Positions 1 to 7,330 of a DNA stretch of 64,000 bases are shown here, piece after piece (the first letter of the stretch is position 1; each line of letters opens with the position of its first letter). The notes under the pieces are model-generated. The model was not told where the DNA came from. It searched no databases and worked only from the letters and a program-made list of their open reading frames with translations. Origin of the DNA: Amycolatopsis australiensis (GTDB lineage: Bacteria > Actinomycetota > Actinomycetes > Mycobacteriales > Pseudonocardiaceae); assembly GCF_900119165.1 (NCBI RefSeq), contig NZ_FPJG01000006.1:3968001-4032000 (forward strand), read 5' to 3'. The position numbers were made by a program, and so were the translations under genes.

Positions 1-1
1 C

Positions 2-199
2 GCCGACACCCACGGCGACGCGACCGAAGGCGGCATGTGCCCGGGCTGCGGGTACGTCTACGACGAGAAGCTCGGCGACCCCCGCGAGGGCTTCCCGGCT
101 GGCACGCCGTGGTCGGCGATCCCGGACTCCTGGTGCTGCCCGGACTGCGGCGTGCGCGAGAAGGTCGACTTCGTCGCGCCGGGACGGGTGGGTGCGTGA
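2..199 (+). CDS. rubredoxin domain, 5' end outside the window
   Basis: The open frame enters from the left edge and ends in a rubredoxin module: CPGCGYVYDE near the start and CCPDCG about 35 residues later, the two CxxC-type knuckles that bind one Fe(SCys)4 centre, with the family's PAGTPW and IPDSW segments between. The first internal ATG (35) would put the first cysteine at residue 2, too early for a free rubredoxin. I therefore infer that this is the C-terminal domain of a longer protein, for example an AlkB-rubredoxin alkane hydroxylase fusion of the kind known in actinobacteria. Its stop shares one base with the ferredoxin start, so the two are translationally coupled. Role: electron carrier to a membrane diiron hydroxylase (inference). 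Confidence 0.8.
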   Translation, partial: ADTHGDATEGGMCPGCGYVYDEKLGDPREGFPAGTPWSAIPDSWCCPDCGVREKVDFVAPGRVGA

Positions 200-387
200 T
201 GCGGATCGAAGCGGACCGCGGGAAATGCGACGGCCTCGGCATGTGCGAGGCGATGGCGCCGGACTTCTTCGAGGTCGGCGAGGACGGCACGGTCGTGGTG
301 CTCGACGAGCGGCCCGGCGAGGAGCACCGCCGGGACGTCGCCGCCGCGGTCGACGCCTGCCCGGTGCTCGCCCTGAAGCTGACATGA
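199..387 (+). CDS. small 3Fe-4S ferredoxin
   Basis: A 62-residue acidic ferredoxin. The cluster motif is CDGLGMC at residues 10-16 plus CP near residue 54, matching the Cx5C...CP pattern of single-cluster ferredoxins that usually serve actinobacterial cytochromes P450. The variable motif residue is Leu, where the related 4Fe-4S proteins carry a fourth Cys. It starts on the last base of the rubredoxin stop and overlaps the reductase start by four bases (ATGA), so the three genes are coupled. It probably accepts electrons from the downstream reductase. Having both a ferredoxin and a rubredoxin beside one reductase is unusual. Confidence 0.88.
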   Translation: MRIEADRGKCDGLGMCEAMAPDFFEVGEDGTVVVLDERPGEEHRRDVAAAVDACPVLALKLT

Positions 388-1538
388 CGCTCGTCGTCGC
401 CGGCGCCTCGCTGGCCGGGTTGCGCGCGGTGGAGTCGGCGCGCCGCACCGGCTACCGCGGCCGGATCGTGCTCGTCGGCGCCGAGGAGCACCTGCCCTAC
501 GACCGGCCGCCGCTGTCGAAGGCGTTGCTCGACCCGGACGGCCCGCGCGCGGCCGAGCCGTTCCACGCCGAGGGCGTGCTGCGGGACGAGCTCGGCGTCG
601 AACTCATGCTGGGCGCTCCGGCCGAAAACCTCGACACCGCCGCGCGCGAGGTCGTCGTCGCCGGGAAGGCCGTGCCCTACCGGGCGTTGGTGATCGCGAC
701 CGGGGCGACCGCGCGCCGCCTGCCCGGCGCCCGCACCCTGCGTACCGCCGAAGACGCCGTCGCGGTGCGTGCCGCGCTGGACGCGGGCGCTCGCACCGTC
801 GTGATCGGCGCCGGGTTCATCGGCTCGGAGGTCGCTTCGGCGGCTCGCAAGCGCGGCCTGCCGGTGACGATCGTCGAGGCCGCTCCCGTCCCGCTCGCCC
901 GCGCGGTCGGCGAGGTCGCCGGGGCGGCGCTGGCCGGGCTGCACCGCGCGGCGGGCACCGAGCTGCGGCTCGCCACCGAGGTCACCGGCGTCGGCGGCGA
1001 CGGCGTGCGCTTGGCCGGCGGCGAAATCCTGCCGGCGGACCTCGTGGTCGCCGGCATCGGCGCGGTGCCCGCGACCGGCTGGCTCGAGGGCAGCGGTTTG
1101 CCGCTCCACGAGCGCGACCGTGGCGTGGTGTGCGACGCGACTCTCGCGGCCGGACCGCCGGGTGTCTACGCCGCCGGCGACGTCGCGCACGTGCCCCATC
1201 CGCTCTTCGACGGCGAGCCGATGCGCCTGGAGCACTGGACGAACGCGGCCGAGCAGGGTGCGGCCGCGGCCCGGCACGCGCTCGACCCGGCGGCGGCGCG
1301 ACCGGCGGAGTCGGTGCCGTACTTCTGGTCCGACTGGTACGGCCACCGCATCCAGTTCGTCGGCACCCCGCGCGCCGACGAGGTGGTGGCCGCGGACGGG
1401 GTGACGCTGTACCGCCGCGGCGACCGGGTCGCCGGCGCGCTCACCGTCGACCGCCCGCGCGAGATCATGAAGTACCGGCGGCGGATCGCCGCGCGGGCCC
1501 CGTGGGCTGAGGCGCTCGCATTCGCGGGCGCCGCCTAG
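384..1538 (+). CDS. FAD-dependent ferredoxin/rubredoxin reductase
   Basis: A 384-residue pyridine-nucleotide disulfide-fold reductase of the oxygenase-coupled type (BphA4/RubB class). Residues 1-30 hold the FAD Rossmann turn (GASLAG), then the YDRPPLSK signature; a second GAGFIGSE turn near residue 140 binds NAD(P)H; the AAGDVAH motif near residue 270 contacts FAD; a C-terminal reductase domain follows (SDWYGHRIQFVG). It should pass electrons from NAD(P)H to the adjacent ferredoxin or rubredoxin. The ATG at 384 overlaps the ferredoxin stop. A larger upstream reading of the same frame is just a shadow over the ferredoxin gene. Confidence 0.9.
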   Translation: MTLVVAGASLAGLRAVESARRTGYRGRIVLVGAEEHLPYDRPPLSKALLDPDGPRAAEPFHAEGVLRDELGVELMLGAPAENLDTAAREVVVAGKAVPYRALVIATGATARRLPGARTLRTAEDAVAVRAALDAGARTVVIGAGFIGSEVASAARKRGLPVTIVEAAPVPLARAVGEVAGAALAGLHRAAGTELRLATEVTGVGGDGVRLAGGEILPADLVVAGIGAVPATGWLEGSGLPLHERDRGVVCDATLAAGPPGVYAAGDVAHVPHPLFDGEPMRLEHWTNAAEQGAAAARHALDPAAARPAESVPYFWSDWYGHRIQFVGTPRADEVVAADGVTLYRRGDRVAGALTVDRPREIMKYRRRIAARAPWAEALAFAGAA

Positions 1539-1539
1539 A

Positions 1540-2166
1540 ATGGCGATCATGAGCGGGGCACTTCCGGCACCGCCCGAGGGTGGTCAGCACCGGCGGCCGA
1601 TCATCACCGCGGCGATCGAGCTGACCGCGCGGTCCGGCTGGTCGGCGGTCACGATGGCCCGGCTGGCCGAGGTCGTCGGCGTCAGCCGCCAGACCGTCTA
1701 CAACGAGATCGGCTCCAAGGCCGCGCTGGCCGAGGCGATGGTCGCGCACGAGCTCGACCGGTTCCTCTCCGTCGTCGGCGCCGCGTTCGACCGGCACGAG
1801 AACGACCTCGTCGAGGCGATCTACGACGCCGTCCGCGCGGTCCTGGAGCTGGCCGACGACAACATCCTGCTGCGCGCGATCGCCTCCGCGACGCACGGCA
1901 CGGCCCCGGAACTGCTCCCGCTGCTGACCACCGGCGCCGGGACGCTGCTGACGCAGGCGAAGACGATGCTGACCGCCCGCGTGGCCGCCTACCGGCCGCC
2001 GCTGACCGCCGAGCAGGTCGCCGTGGTGATCGACCTGGTCGTCCGCACGGTGCTCAGCCACGTCATGCAGCCGTCGGACACCCCGGCCCGGACCGCCGAC
2101 GCGCTGGCCTGGCTCGCGGCGCGCGTCCTCGGCGTGGACGCGGCCCCGGCGCTGCGGCACACGTGA
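1540..2166 (+). CDS. TetR-family regulator of the electron-transfer operon
   Basis: A 208-residue TetR protein. The helix-turn-helix lies at about residues 38-60 (TMARLAEVVGVSRQTVYNEI), followed by a helical ligand domain. It begins two bases after the reductase stop, so it is probably the last gene of the same operon, in the position taken by AlkU in rhodococcal alkane clusters (known context; function here inferred). An alternative ATG three codons in (1549) is equally possible; neither has a strong ribosome site. Its ligand is unknown. Confidence 0.88.
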   Translation: MAIMSGALPAPPEGGQHRRPIITAAIELTARSGWSAVTMARLAEVVGVSRQTVYNEIGSKAALAEAMVAHELDRFLSVVGAAFDRHENDLVEAIYDAVRAVLELADDNILLRAIASATHGTAPELLPLLTTGAGTLLTQAKTMLTARVAAYRPPLTAEQVAVVIDLVVRTVLSHVMQPSDTPARTADALAWLAARVLGVDAAPALRHT

Positions 2167-2170
2167 CGGC

Positions 2171-2995
2171 TCAGCGCAGGCCGTGCCGGTCCAGCCACGC
2201 GCCGATCTCGGCGGCGATCTCCTTCGGCCGGTCCTCGTGGGCGTGGTGCCCGGCCTCCCCGCAGGCGACGACGTCGAGCGCGGCGATGTTCTCCCGGCAC
2301 CACCGCGTCACTTCGTCCCCGATGAGCAGCGTCGGGGAGCCTTCGAAGGTCAGCAGCAGCTTGGGCGTGCCGGTGCTGGCGGCCAGCCACTCGTCGTAGG
2401 CCTCGATGCGGGCGACGACCTCGGGCGGCTCGCCGCCGAGCGGCAGCTGCCGCGCCCAGGCGAGCACCGGGCGGCGGCTTTCCGGCGTCGGGAACGGCGC
2501 CAGGTACGGCTCGAGATCCGCCACCGGCGTGCGGACGCCCCCGGTGAACGCCTGCCGGACGAACAGGTCCTGCTCCAGCACCATCTCCTCGCCGACGCCC
2601 GGCGTCCGGATCTTCCGCGTCCGTTCGGCCGCCTGCGGCGACACGTCGTCCCAGGCGATGGGCTTGACGATGGTCTCGTAGAAGGCCACGCCGCGGACGC
2701 GGCCGGGGTGGCGGGCGGCGTGGTCGAAGGCGAGCGCGCCACCCCAGTCGTGTCCGACGAGGACCACGTCGTCGAGGCCGAGCGCGTCGAACCAGGCGTC
2801 GAGGTGCCGGGCGTGGTCGGCGAAGGAGTACGCGATGTCCGGCTTGGGCGACCGGCCCATGCCGATGAGATCGGGCGCCAGCAGCCGTCCGCCGCCGACG
2901 TGCGGGAGGACGTTCCGCCAGCCGTAGGAGGAGCCGGGGTTGCCGTGCAGGAAGACGATCGGGGTGCCGGTGCCGGATTCTTCGTGGTGCAGCAT
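2171..2995 (-). CDS. haloalkane dehalogenase, HLD-II type
   Basis: A 274-residue alpha/beta hydrolase. All five key positions of subfamily II dehalogenases can be placed: nucleophile D83 and halide-binding W84 in GHDWGG, second halide ligand N19 in HGNPG, acid E107 after strand 6 (AFYETI) and base H250 before HEDRP. The cap segment WARQLPLGGEP is also typical of DhaA/LinB. It would hydrolyse a carbon-halogen bond to an alcohol plus halide in the cytosol; the substrate cannot be read from sequence. ATG at 2995 is preceded by GGAC and lies 11 bases after the marR stop, so the two form one unit. A longer frame running through marR is a shadow. Confidence 0.85.
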   Translation of the reverse strand: MLHHEESGTGTPIVFLHGNPGSSYGWRNVLPHVGGGRLLAPDLIGMGRSPKPDIAYSFADHARHLDAWFDALGLDDVVLVGHDWGGALAFDHAARHPGRVRGVAFYETIVKPIAWDDVSPQAAERTRKIRTPGVGEEMVLEQDLFVRQAFTGGVRTPVADLEPYLAPFPTPESRRPVLAWARQLPLGGEPPEVVARIEAYDEWLAASTGTPKLLLTFEGSPTLLIGDEVTRWCRENIAALDVVACGEAGHHAHEDRPKEIAAEIGAWLDRHGLR

Positions 2996-3006
2996 GTCTT
3001 GTCCGT

Positions 3007-3444
3007 TCAGGGGTTCAGGGGCGTGTCGAGCAGGACGGTGAGTTCGCGAGTCAGCGCCTTCGTGCGCTCGCCGCGGCGGCCGCCCAGCGGGGCGAGGAGC
3101 CGGTCGAGCAGCTCGGCCACGGTCGCGATCGCGGGCTCGACGACCTCGCGGCCGCGGGCGGTGAGCGCGAGCCGGACGGTGCGGGTGTCGGCGGGGTCGC
3201 GGGTGCGCTCGACGAGCCCGCCGGCGTCGAGCGAGCGAGCGAGCTTGGAGACGTAGAGCGGTTCGAGGCCGGTCTCGTCGGCGAGTTCCCGCTGGCTGGG
3301 CGCCGCTCCGGCGCGTTCCAGGCCGGCGAGCGAGGACAGGAAGACGTACTGCGCGTGCGTCAGGCCCATCGGCGCCAGCGCGCGGTCCACCGCCACGCGC
3401 CACTTCAGGGAAAGCCGCCAGACGAGATGGCCGGGAGTGCTCAT
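3007..3444 (-). CDS. MarR-family regulator
   Basis: A 145-residue winged-helix protein. The recognition region is SQRELADETGLEPLYVSKLARSL, the wing is RDPADTRTVRLALT, and dimerisation helices sit at both ends. It lies directly upstream of the haloalkane dehalogenase, so it is a likely local repressor. A perfect inverted repeat sits 10 bases upstream of its start, consistent with autoregulation. It also lies 64 bases downstream of kynureninase on the same strand, so partial read-through from that operon is possible. Confidence 0.9.
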   Translation of the reverse strand: MSTPGHLVWRLSLKWRVAVDRALAPMGLTHAQYVFLSSLAGLERAGAAPSQRELADETGLEPLYVSKLARSLDAGGLVERTRDPADTRTVRLALTARGREVVEPAIATVAELLDRLLAPLGGRRGERTKALTRELTVLLDTPLNP

Positions 3445-3453
3445 GCCAGAAAC

Positions 3454-3474
3454 TGTACATGGCTACTATGTACA
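3454..3474 (-). promoter_or_regulatory. candidate MarR operator
   Basis: Perfect inverted repeat TGTACAT-N7-ATGTACA in the gap between kynureninase and marR. The same stretch also reads as a 15-base direct repeat (TACATGGCTACTATG, then TACATGGCCACTATC). It lies where the marR promoter should be, as expected for an autoregulatory site. Binding itself is inference. Confidence 0.65.
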
Positions 3475-3508
3475 TGGCCACTATCCGGCCGGAAGCGGTG
3501 CGGCGGAG

Positions 3509-4702
3509 TCAGGCGGCGAGTTCGCGGATGCGCGCCATGGCGGCCCGCACCTCGGCGAAGCCGGTGGTCAGCGGGCTGAGGCCGACGCGGATGCCGTCGG
3601 GACGGCGGAAGTCGATCAGCACGCCGTTTTCGATGAGCAGCCGGGAGAGCCGCTCGGCGTCCGGGTGCCGCAGGGTGACGTGCCCGCCGCGGCGGTCGTC
3701 TTCGCGCGGCGAAGCCACCGTGAAACCGAGCGGGACGAGCCACGCGTCGGCGAGGTCGATGACCCAGCGGCCCAGCGCGACGGCCTTCGCCCGCACCCGC
3801 TCGATCCCGGCCTCGGCCAGCAGCGCGACGCCTTCCTGGACGCCCACCATGCCGAGCACCGGCGGCGTCCCGGACAGCGCGCGGCGGATGCCCGGCGCGG
3901 GCACGTAGTGCTCGGCCATGGCGAACGTGTCGGCCGCGCCCATCCAGCCGGTGATGGGCTGGCCGAACTCGGCGTGGTGGCGCGCGTTGACGTACAGGAA
4001 CGCGGGCGCGCCGGGCCCGGCGTTGAGGAACTTGTACGTGCACCCCACGGCGAAGTCGGCGCCCGCCGCGTCCAGCTCCACGGGCAGCGCGCCGACGCTG
4101 TGGCAGAGGTCCCAGATGGCCAGCCCGCCGCGCTCCTGCACCAGCCGCGTGATCCCGGGCAGGTCGGCGATCTCCGCCGACCGGTAGTCCACATGGGACA
4201 GCACGACCGCGGCGGTCCGGTCGCCGGTGACCGCCCCGACGTCCGCCACGGTGTCGAGCCAGCGGACCGTCTTGCCGAGTTCGGCGGCGACGCTCTCGAC
4301 GAGGAACCGGTCGGTGGGGAAGTTGGCGGTGTCGGTGACGATCTCGTCGCGTCCCGGCCGCAGCGCGACGGCCGCGCGGAGCACCTTGTACAGGCACACG
4401 GACGTCGAGTCGGCGACGATGGTCTGCCCGGGTGCGGCACCGAGCGCGACGCGGCCCAGCTCGTCGCCGATCCGCTCGGGCAGGGCGAGCCAGCGCTCGT
4501 CCCAGGACCGGATGAGCCGGGCGCCCCACTGCTCGGCGACGACCTCCCGCAGCCGCTCGGCGGTGGCGCGCAGCGGTCGGCCCAGCGAGTTGCCGTCGAG
4601 GTAGGCGACGACGCCGGGATCGGTGATCGGGACGAAGCGGTCGCGGAACCCGGCGAGCTCGTCTCCGGCGTCGAGGCGTTCCGCCTCCTGCAGCGTGGTC
4701 AG
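3509..4702 (-). CDS. kynU: kynureninase, apparent CTG start
   Basis: A PLP enzyme of 397 residues that splits kynurenine to anthranilate and alanine in tryptophan breakdown. Signatures: YLDGNSLGR near residue 38, PLP-contacting D198 in WDLCHSVGALP, and the Schiff-base lysine K223 in TYKFLNAGPG. No ATG, GTG or TTG lies in frame ahead of the conserved N-terminus without running deep into the upstream gene. A CTG at 4702 overlaps the upstream stop (CTGA) and has AAGGAGA seven bases before it, so I take CTG as the start. Total length then matches the family. It is co-transcribed with the DUF5997 gene. Confidence 0.88.
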   Translation of the reverse strand: MTTLQEAERLDAGDELAGFRDRFVPITDPGVVAYLDGNSLGRPLRATAERLREVVAEQWGARLIRSWDERWLALPERIGDELGRVALGAAPGQTIVADSTSVCLYKVLRAAVALRPGRDEIVTDTANFPTDRFLVESVAAELGKTVRWLDTVADVGAVTGDRTAAVVLSHVDYRSAEIADLPGITRLVQERGGLAIWDLCHSVGALPVELDAAGADFAVGCTYKFLNAGPGAPAFLYVNARHHAEFGQPITGWMGAADTFAMAEHYVPAPGIRRALSGTPPVLGMVGVQEGVALLAEAGIERVRAKAVALGRWVIDLADAWLVPLGFTVASPREDDRRGGHVTLRHPDAERLSRLLIENGVLIDFRRPDGIRVGLSPLTTGFAEVRAAMARIRELAA

Positions 4703-5070
4703 CGGTTCTTCTCCTTCAGCCGCACGGCTTCCTTGCGCACCTCGGCCTGCGTGGCGCGTTCCCGGACCAGCCAGTCGGGGTTCTCTTCCTTCAGCGCTTC
4801 GATCTGCTCGGTGGTGAGCGCCTCGGTGATCCCGCCGCGGGTGAGGCCGCCGATCGAGATGCCGAGCTTCGCCGCGACGACCTGCCGCGGGTGCGGGCCG
4901 GTCCGGCGCAGCTCCCGCAGCCACTCGGGCGGGTCGGCCTGCAGCGCGTTCAGCTCGTCGCGCGAGACGACGCCCTCCCGGAACTCCGGGGGCGTGGCTT
5001 CGAGGTACACACCCAGCTTCTTCGCCGCTGTCGCGGGCTTCATCGTCTGGGTGGTCTTGTGCGACGTCAT
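4699..5070 (-). CDS. DUF5997 family protein
   Basis: A 123-residue basic protein without membrane segments, resembling the actinobacterial DUF5997 family of unknown function (recognised from memory, not searched). It has a helical segment LGVYLEATPPEFREG, then a KLGISIGGLTRGGITEALT stretch that could be a small DNA-binding or oligomerisation motif, and a charged C-terminus ending KEKNR. Divergent from a LysR-effector-like gene across 42 bases. Its stop overlaps the kynureninase CTG start. Confidence 0.75.
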   Translation of the reverse strand: MTSHKTTQTMKPATAAKKLGVYLEATPPEFREGVVSRDELNALQADPPEWLRELRRTGPHPRQVVAAKLGISIGGLTRGGITEALTTEQIEALKEENPDWLVRERATQAEVRKEAVRLKEKNR

Positions 5071-5112
5071 GCCGTCCAGGGTAGCCAGCGCCCCGCCCGG
5101 TAACCTGACCCG

Positions 5113-5820
5113 GTGACCTCGTTCCGCCTCGCGTACGTTCCGGGAGCGACGCCCGCCAAGTGGGTCCGGACCTGGGCGGAGCGGATGCCGGAGGTGCCGC
5201 TGACCCTGGTGCCGGTCGAGGCGGCCGGCGCGACGGGGCTGATCCGCGCGCGCGAGGCGGACGCGGCGTTGCTGCGGTCCCCGATCGACCGCGACGGCCT
5301 GCACGCGATCCCGCTCTACACCGAGACGACGGTGGTGGTCGTCCCCAAGGACCACCTGATCGCGGCGGCCGACGAAGTGTCCACTGCGGATTTGGCGGAC
5401 GACGTCGTGCTGCACCCGCTGGACGACACGATCGAGTGGACTTCGCTCCCGGGCCGCCCGGCGGTTTCGCGCCCCGGGACGACGGCGGACGCCGTCGAGC
5501 TGGTGGCGGCGGGCGTCGGTGTGCTGGTGGTGCCGCAGTCGCTGGCCCGGCTGCACCACCGCCGTGACCTGACCTACCGCCCGGTCACCGACGCGCCGCA
5601 GTCGAGCGTGGCGCTGTCGTGGCTGGAGGACGAGACGACGGACCTGATGGAGACGTTCATCGGGATCGTCCGCGGCCGCACGGTCAACAGCACGCGCGGA
5701 CGCCCGCCGCAGGCGCCCGCCGAGCGCAAGCGCCCGGAGCGCAAGCCGGCGGCGGCGAAGAAGCCGGTCCGGCGCGGGGGCGGGGCGCCGAAGCGGGGCA
5801 AGCCGCGGCGGCGGTCCTGA
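5113..5820 (+). CDS. LysR effector-domain protein without HTH
   Basis: A 235-residue protein whose first 190 residues match a periplasmic-binding-protein-like LysR effector domain (RLAYVPGATPAKWVRTW..., LVPVEA, DAALLR, VVVVPKDH, TADAVELVAAGVGVLVVP). There is no N-terminal helix-turn-helix. Instead the last 45 residues are strongly basic and rich in Lys, Arg and Pro, so it may bind nucleic acid non-specifically. GTG start. Divergent pairing with the DUF5997 gene suggests the two work together; the ligand is unknown. Confidence 0.8.
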   Translation: MTSFRLAYVPGATPAKWVRTWAERMPEVPLTLVPVEAAGATGLIRAREADAALLRSPIDRDGLHAIPLYTETTVVVVPKDHLIAAADEVSTADLADDVVLHPLDDTIEWTSLPGRPAVSRPGTTADAVELVAAGVGVLVVPQSLARLHHRRDLTYRPVTDAPQSSVALSWLEDETTDLMETFIGIVRGRTVNSTRGRPPQAPAERKRPERKPAAAKKPVRRGGGAPKRGKPRRRS

Positions 5821-5830
5821 GCCCGGCCGG

Positions 5831-6112
5831 TCAGGACGTCGAGTAGACGCAGTTGCCGTCCACGCGGTCCGGCAGGTCGGGGTCGTCGAACCACAGGCCG
5901 TTCTCGCCGAGGTAGCGGAACTGGATGACGGTGCCGGGAGGCACTTCCACCGACGCCGAGCGGCGGCCGTTGGAGCGCGGGGTCAGGTGGTGGCGGCCGG
6001 GGGTCCAGTCGTTGAACGACCCGACGACGCTCACCCGCCCGGGCGGTGCCCCGACGGGGAGGCTGAAGGTGACGCGCTGGGTGCCGGCCCGGCTCTTGCT
6101 GGTCTTGATCAC
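5831..6112 (-). CDS. stand-alone CBM48-like glycogen-recognition domain
   Basis: A 93-residue single-domain protein resembling the early-set domain of isoamylases and the AMPK glycogen-binding module. The diagnostic segment is VSVVGSFNDWTPGRHHL, with later FRYLGENGLWFDDP. No enzyme domain is attached. GTG start at 6112 with AAAGG ten bases upstream. It may bind alpha-glucan or act as a scaffold; the partner is unknown. It converges on the LysR-like gene. Confidence 0.75.
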   Translation of the reverse strand: MIKTSKSRAGTQRVTFSLPVGAPPGRVSVVGSFNDWTPGRHHLTPRSNGRRSASVEVPPGTVIQFRYLGENGLWFDDPDLPDRVDGNCVYSTS

Positions 6113-6319
6113 GCGGCGACGGCCTTTCGGGGGGAGTGGCGGAGGGGACGTGCTCGGCACTGAGCGCCGACATGATGACACAGCTGTGACGATTCGGTCA
6201 CGTCCAGTGCCCGAAGGGATGACAAGGCCGCTCAACGGTTCGCCTCCGACCGGGTGGTCCTGCGGCGAACCATGATCATCTTGCTGCCGGAGCTGTGTTC
6301 AGGTGCGAAACTGACTGCC

Positions 6320-6835
6320 GTGACCGTCATCGTTGATCGTCATGTCAAGGACCCGTGTGCGTGGTTGCGCGCGGTGACCGGCGAGCTCGCCGGCGCGCCG
6401 CCCGCCGACACGCGCGGGGTGCTCCTGACGGTGTGGGACGGGCTGGTGGCCGCCCGGCTGGCCGGGCTGCACGCGGCGGCGGCTTCGCCGCGCTGGCGCG
6501 CCCGGCAGCGGCACGCCGAAGCGGTCGAGTTCGATCTGGCCGTCCAGCTGGCCCGCAACTGCACCGTCGGTACCGGCCTGGCCATCCCGGCCCGGCTGAG
6601 CGGGGCCGCGGTCGCCTGGCCCGTCGAGCGGGCGGACGCCGCGGTGGCCGCGATCATCGCGTTCTGCGGAACGGCGGAAACGATGCTGCGCCGGGCGGGC
6701 GAGCTGACGCCGGTGTGGGAGGACAGCCTCCTGGGCCCGGTGGCGTTGACGCGCTGGCTGGCGGACTGCTGGGCGGGCAGGCACACGGGAGACCCGTTGC
6801 GGCTGCCGGTGCCCCCGCCGCCGTGGTGGCGCTGA
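6320..6835 (+). CDS. hypothetical protein
   Basis: A 171-residue mostly helical cytosolic protein that I do not recognise. It has alternating Ala/Arg/Leu helices, a central RHAEAVEFDLAVQLARNC stretch and a proline-rich end. Coding is supported by strong G/C at third positions and by the lack of a better frame. GTG at 6320 is the preferred start; the frame continues upstream but without conserved-looking sequence. It is followed by a small ORF in the same direction. Confidence 0.55.
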   Translation: MTVIVDRHVKDPCAWLRAVTGELAGAPPADTRGVLLTVWDGLVAARLAGLHAAAASPRWRARQRHAEAVEFDLAVQLARNCTVGTGLAIPARLSGAAVAWPVERADAAVAAIIAFCGTAETMLRRAGELTPVWEDSLLGPVALTRWLADCWAGRHTGDPLRLPVPPPPWWR

Positions 6836-6897
6836 GGCCGGTCCGTCAGGGGAATCGCGGGGCCGGAGCGACCGGCCCCGGGCGAAAGGAGGCGGGG

Positions 6898-7095
6898 ATG
6901 GCGCCATCGGCTGTCCCGCCGTCGAGATTCCCGCACGCGACCCGCGCGGCGGTACACGAGCTGCTGCTGGCCGAGCTGAGGTCAGCGGGAGGCCGTGCGC
7001 GCGCGGCGGGCTGCCCACGCGAGGTGGTGCTGGAGGTGTTGAGCACCCGAGTGTGCACGGCAACCGGCGACGGCGAGGACGGGCAGAGCGGATAG
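6898..7095 (+). CDS. small hypothetical protein
   Basis: A 65-residue product with a near-perfect ribosome site (AAAGGAGG, seven bases before ATG). It contains one predicted amphipathic helix (TRAAVHELLLAELRSAGGRARAAG), two cysteines and a short acidic tail. I recognise no family. The strong ribosome site is the main evidence that it is translated. Confidence 0.5.
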   Translation: MAPSAVPPSRFPHATRAAVHELLLAELRSAGGRARAAGCPREVVLEVLSTRVCTATGDGEDGQSG

Positions 7096-7169
7096 CGGCC
7101 AGGCCGGGACGGGGCTCGCGATCCGGTGGCCGCTGGTGCGCGCTCGCCGGTCGAGGCAATCCGGTGCAC

Positions 7170-7272
7170 GGCCATCCCGCCGCGCGCGGCAGCCGGTCGA
7201 GCGCGGCCCGGCGGCCGCTCAAACGGCGGCAGGTCTACTCGGCCATTCCGCCGCCGCGGCAGCCGGTCGAGC
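7170..7272. repeat. imperfect direct repeat in a non-coding gap
   Basis: Two copies of a 32-33 base GC-rich unit at 7170-7202 and 7241-7272. They share GGCCAT at the start and GGCAGCCGGTCGAGC at the end and differ by one substitution and a small indel. They occupy most of the 235-base gap between a small ORF and the convergent unknown gene. No function can be assigned; a duplicated terminator remnant is possible. Confidence 0.45.
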
Positions 7273-7330
7273 CCAGCCTGCTCGGCCGGGTCAGGCCCGG
7301 CCGAGCAGCACTCCCGGCGACCCTCCGCCG

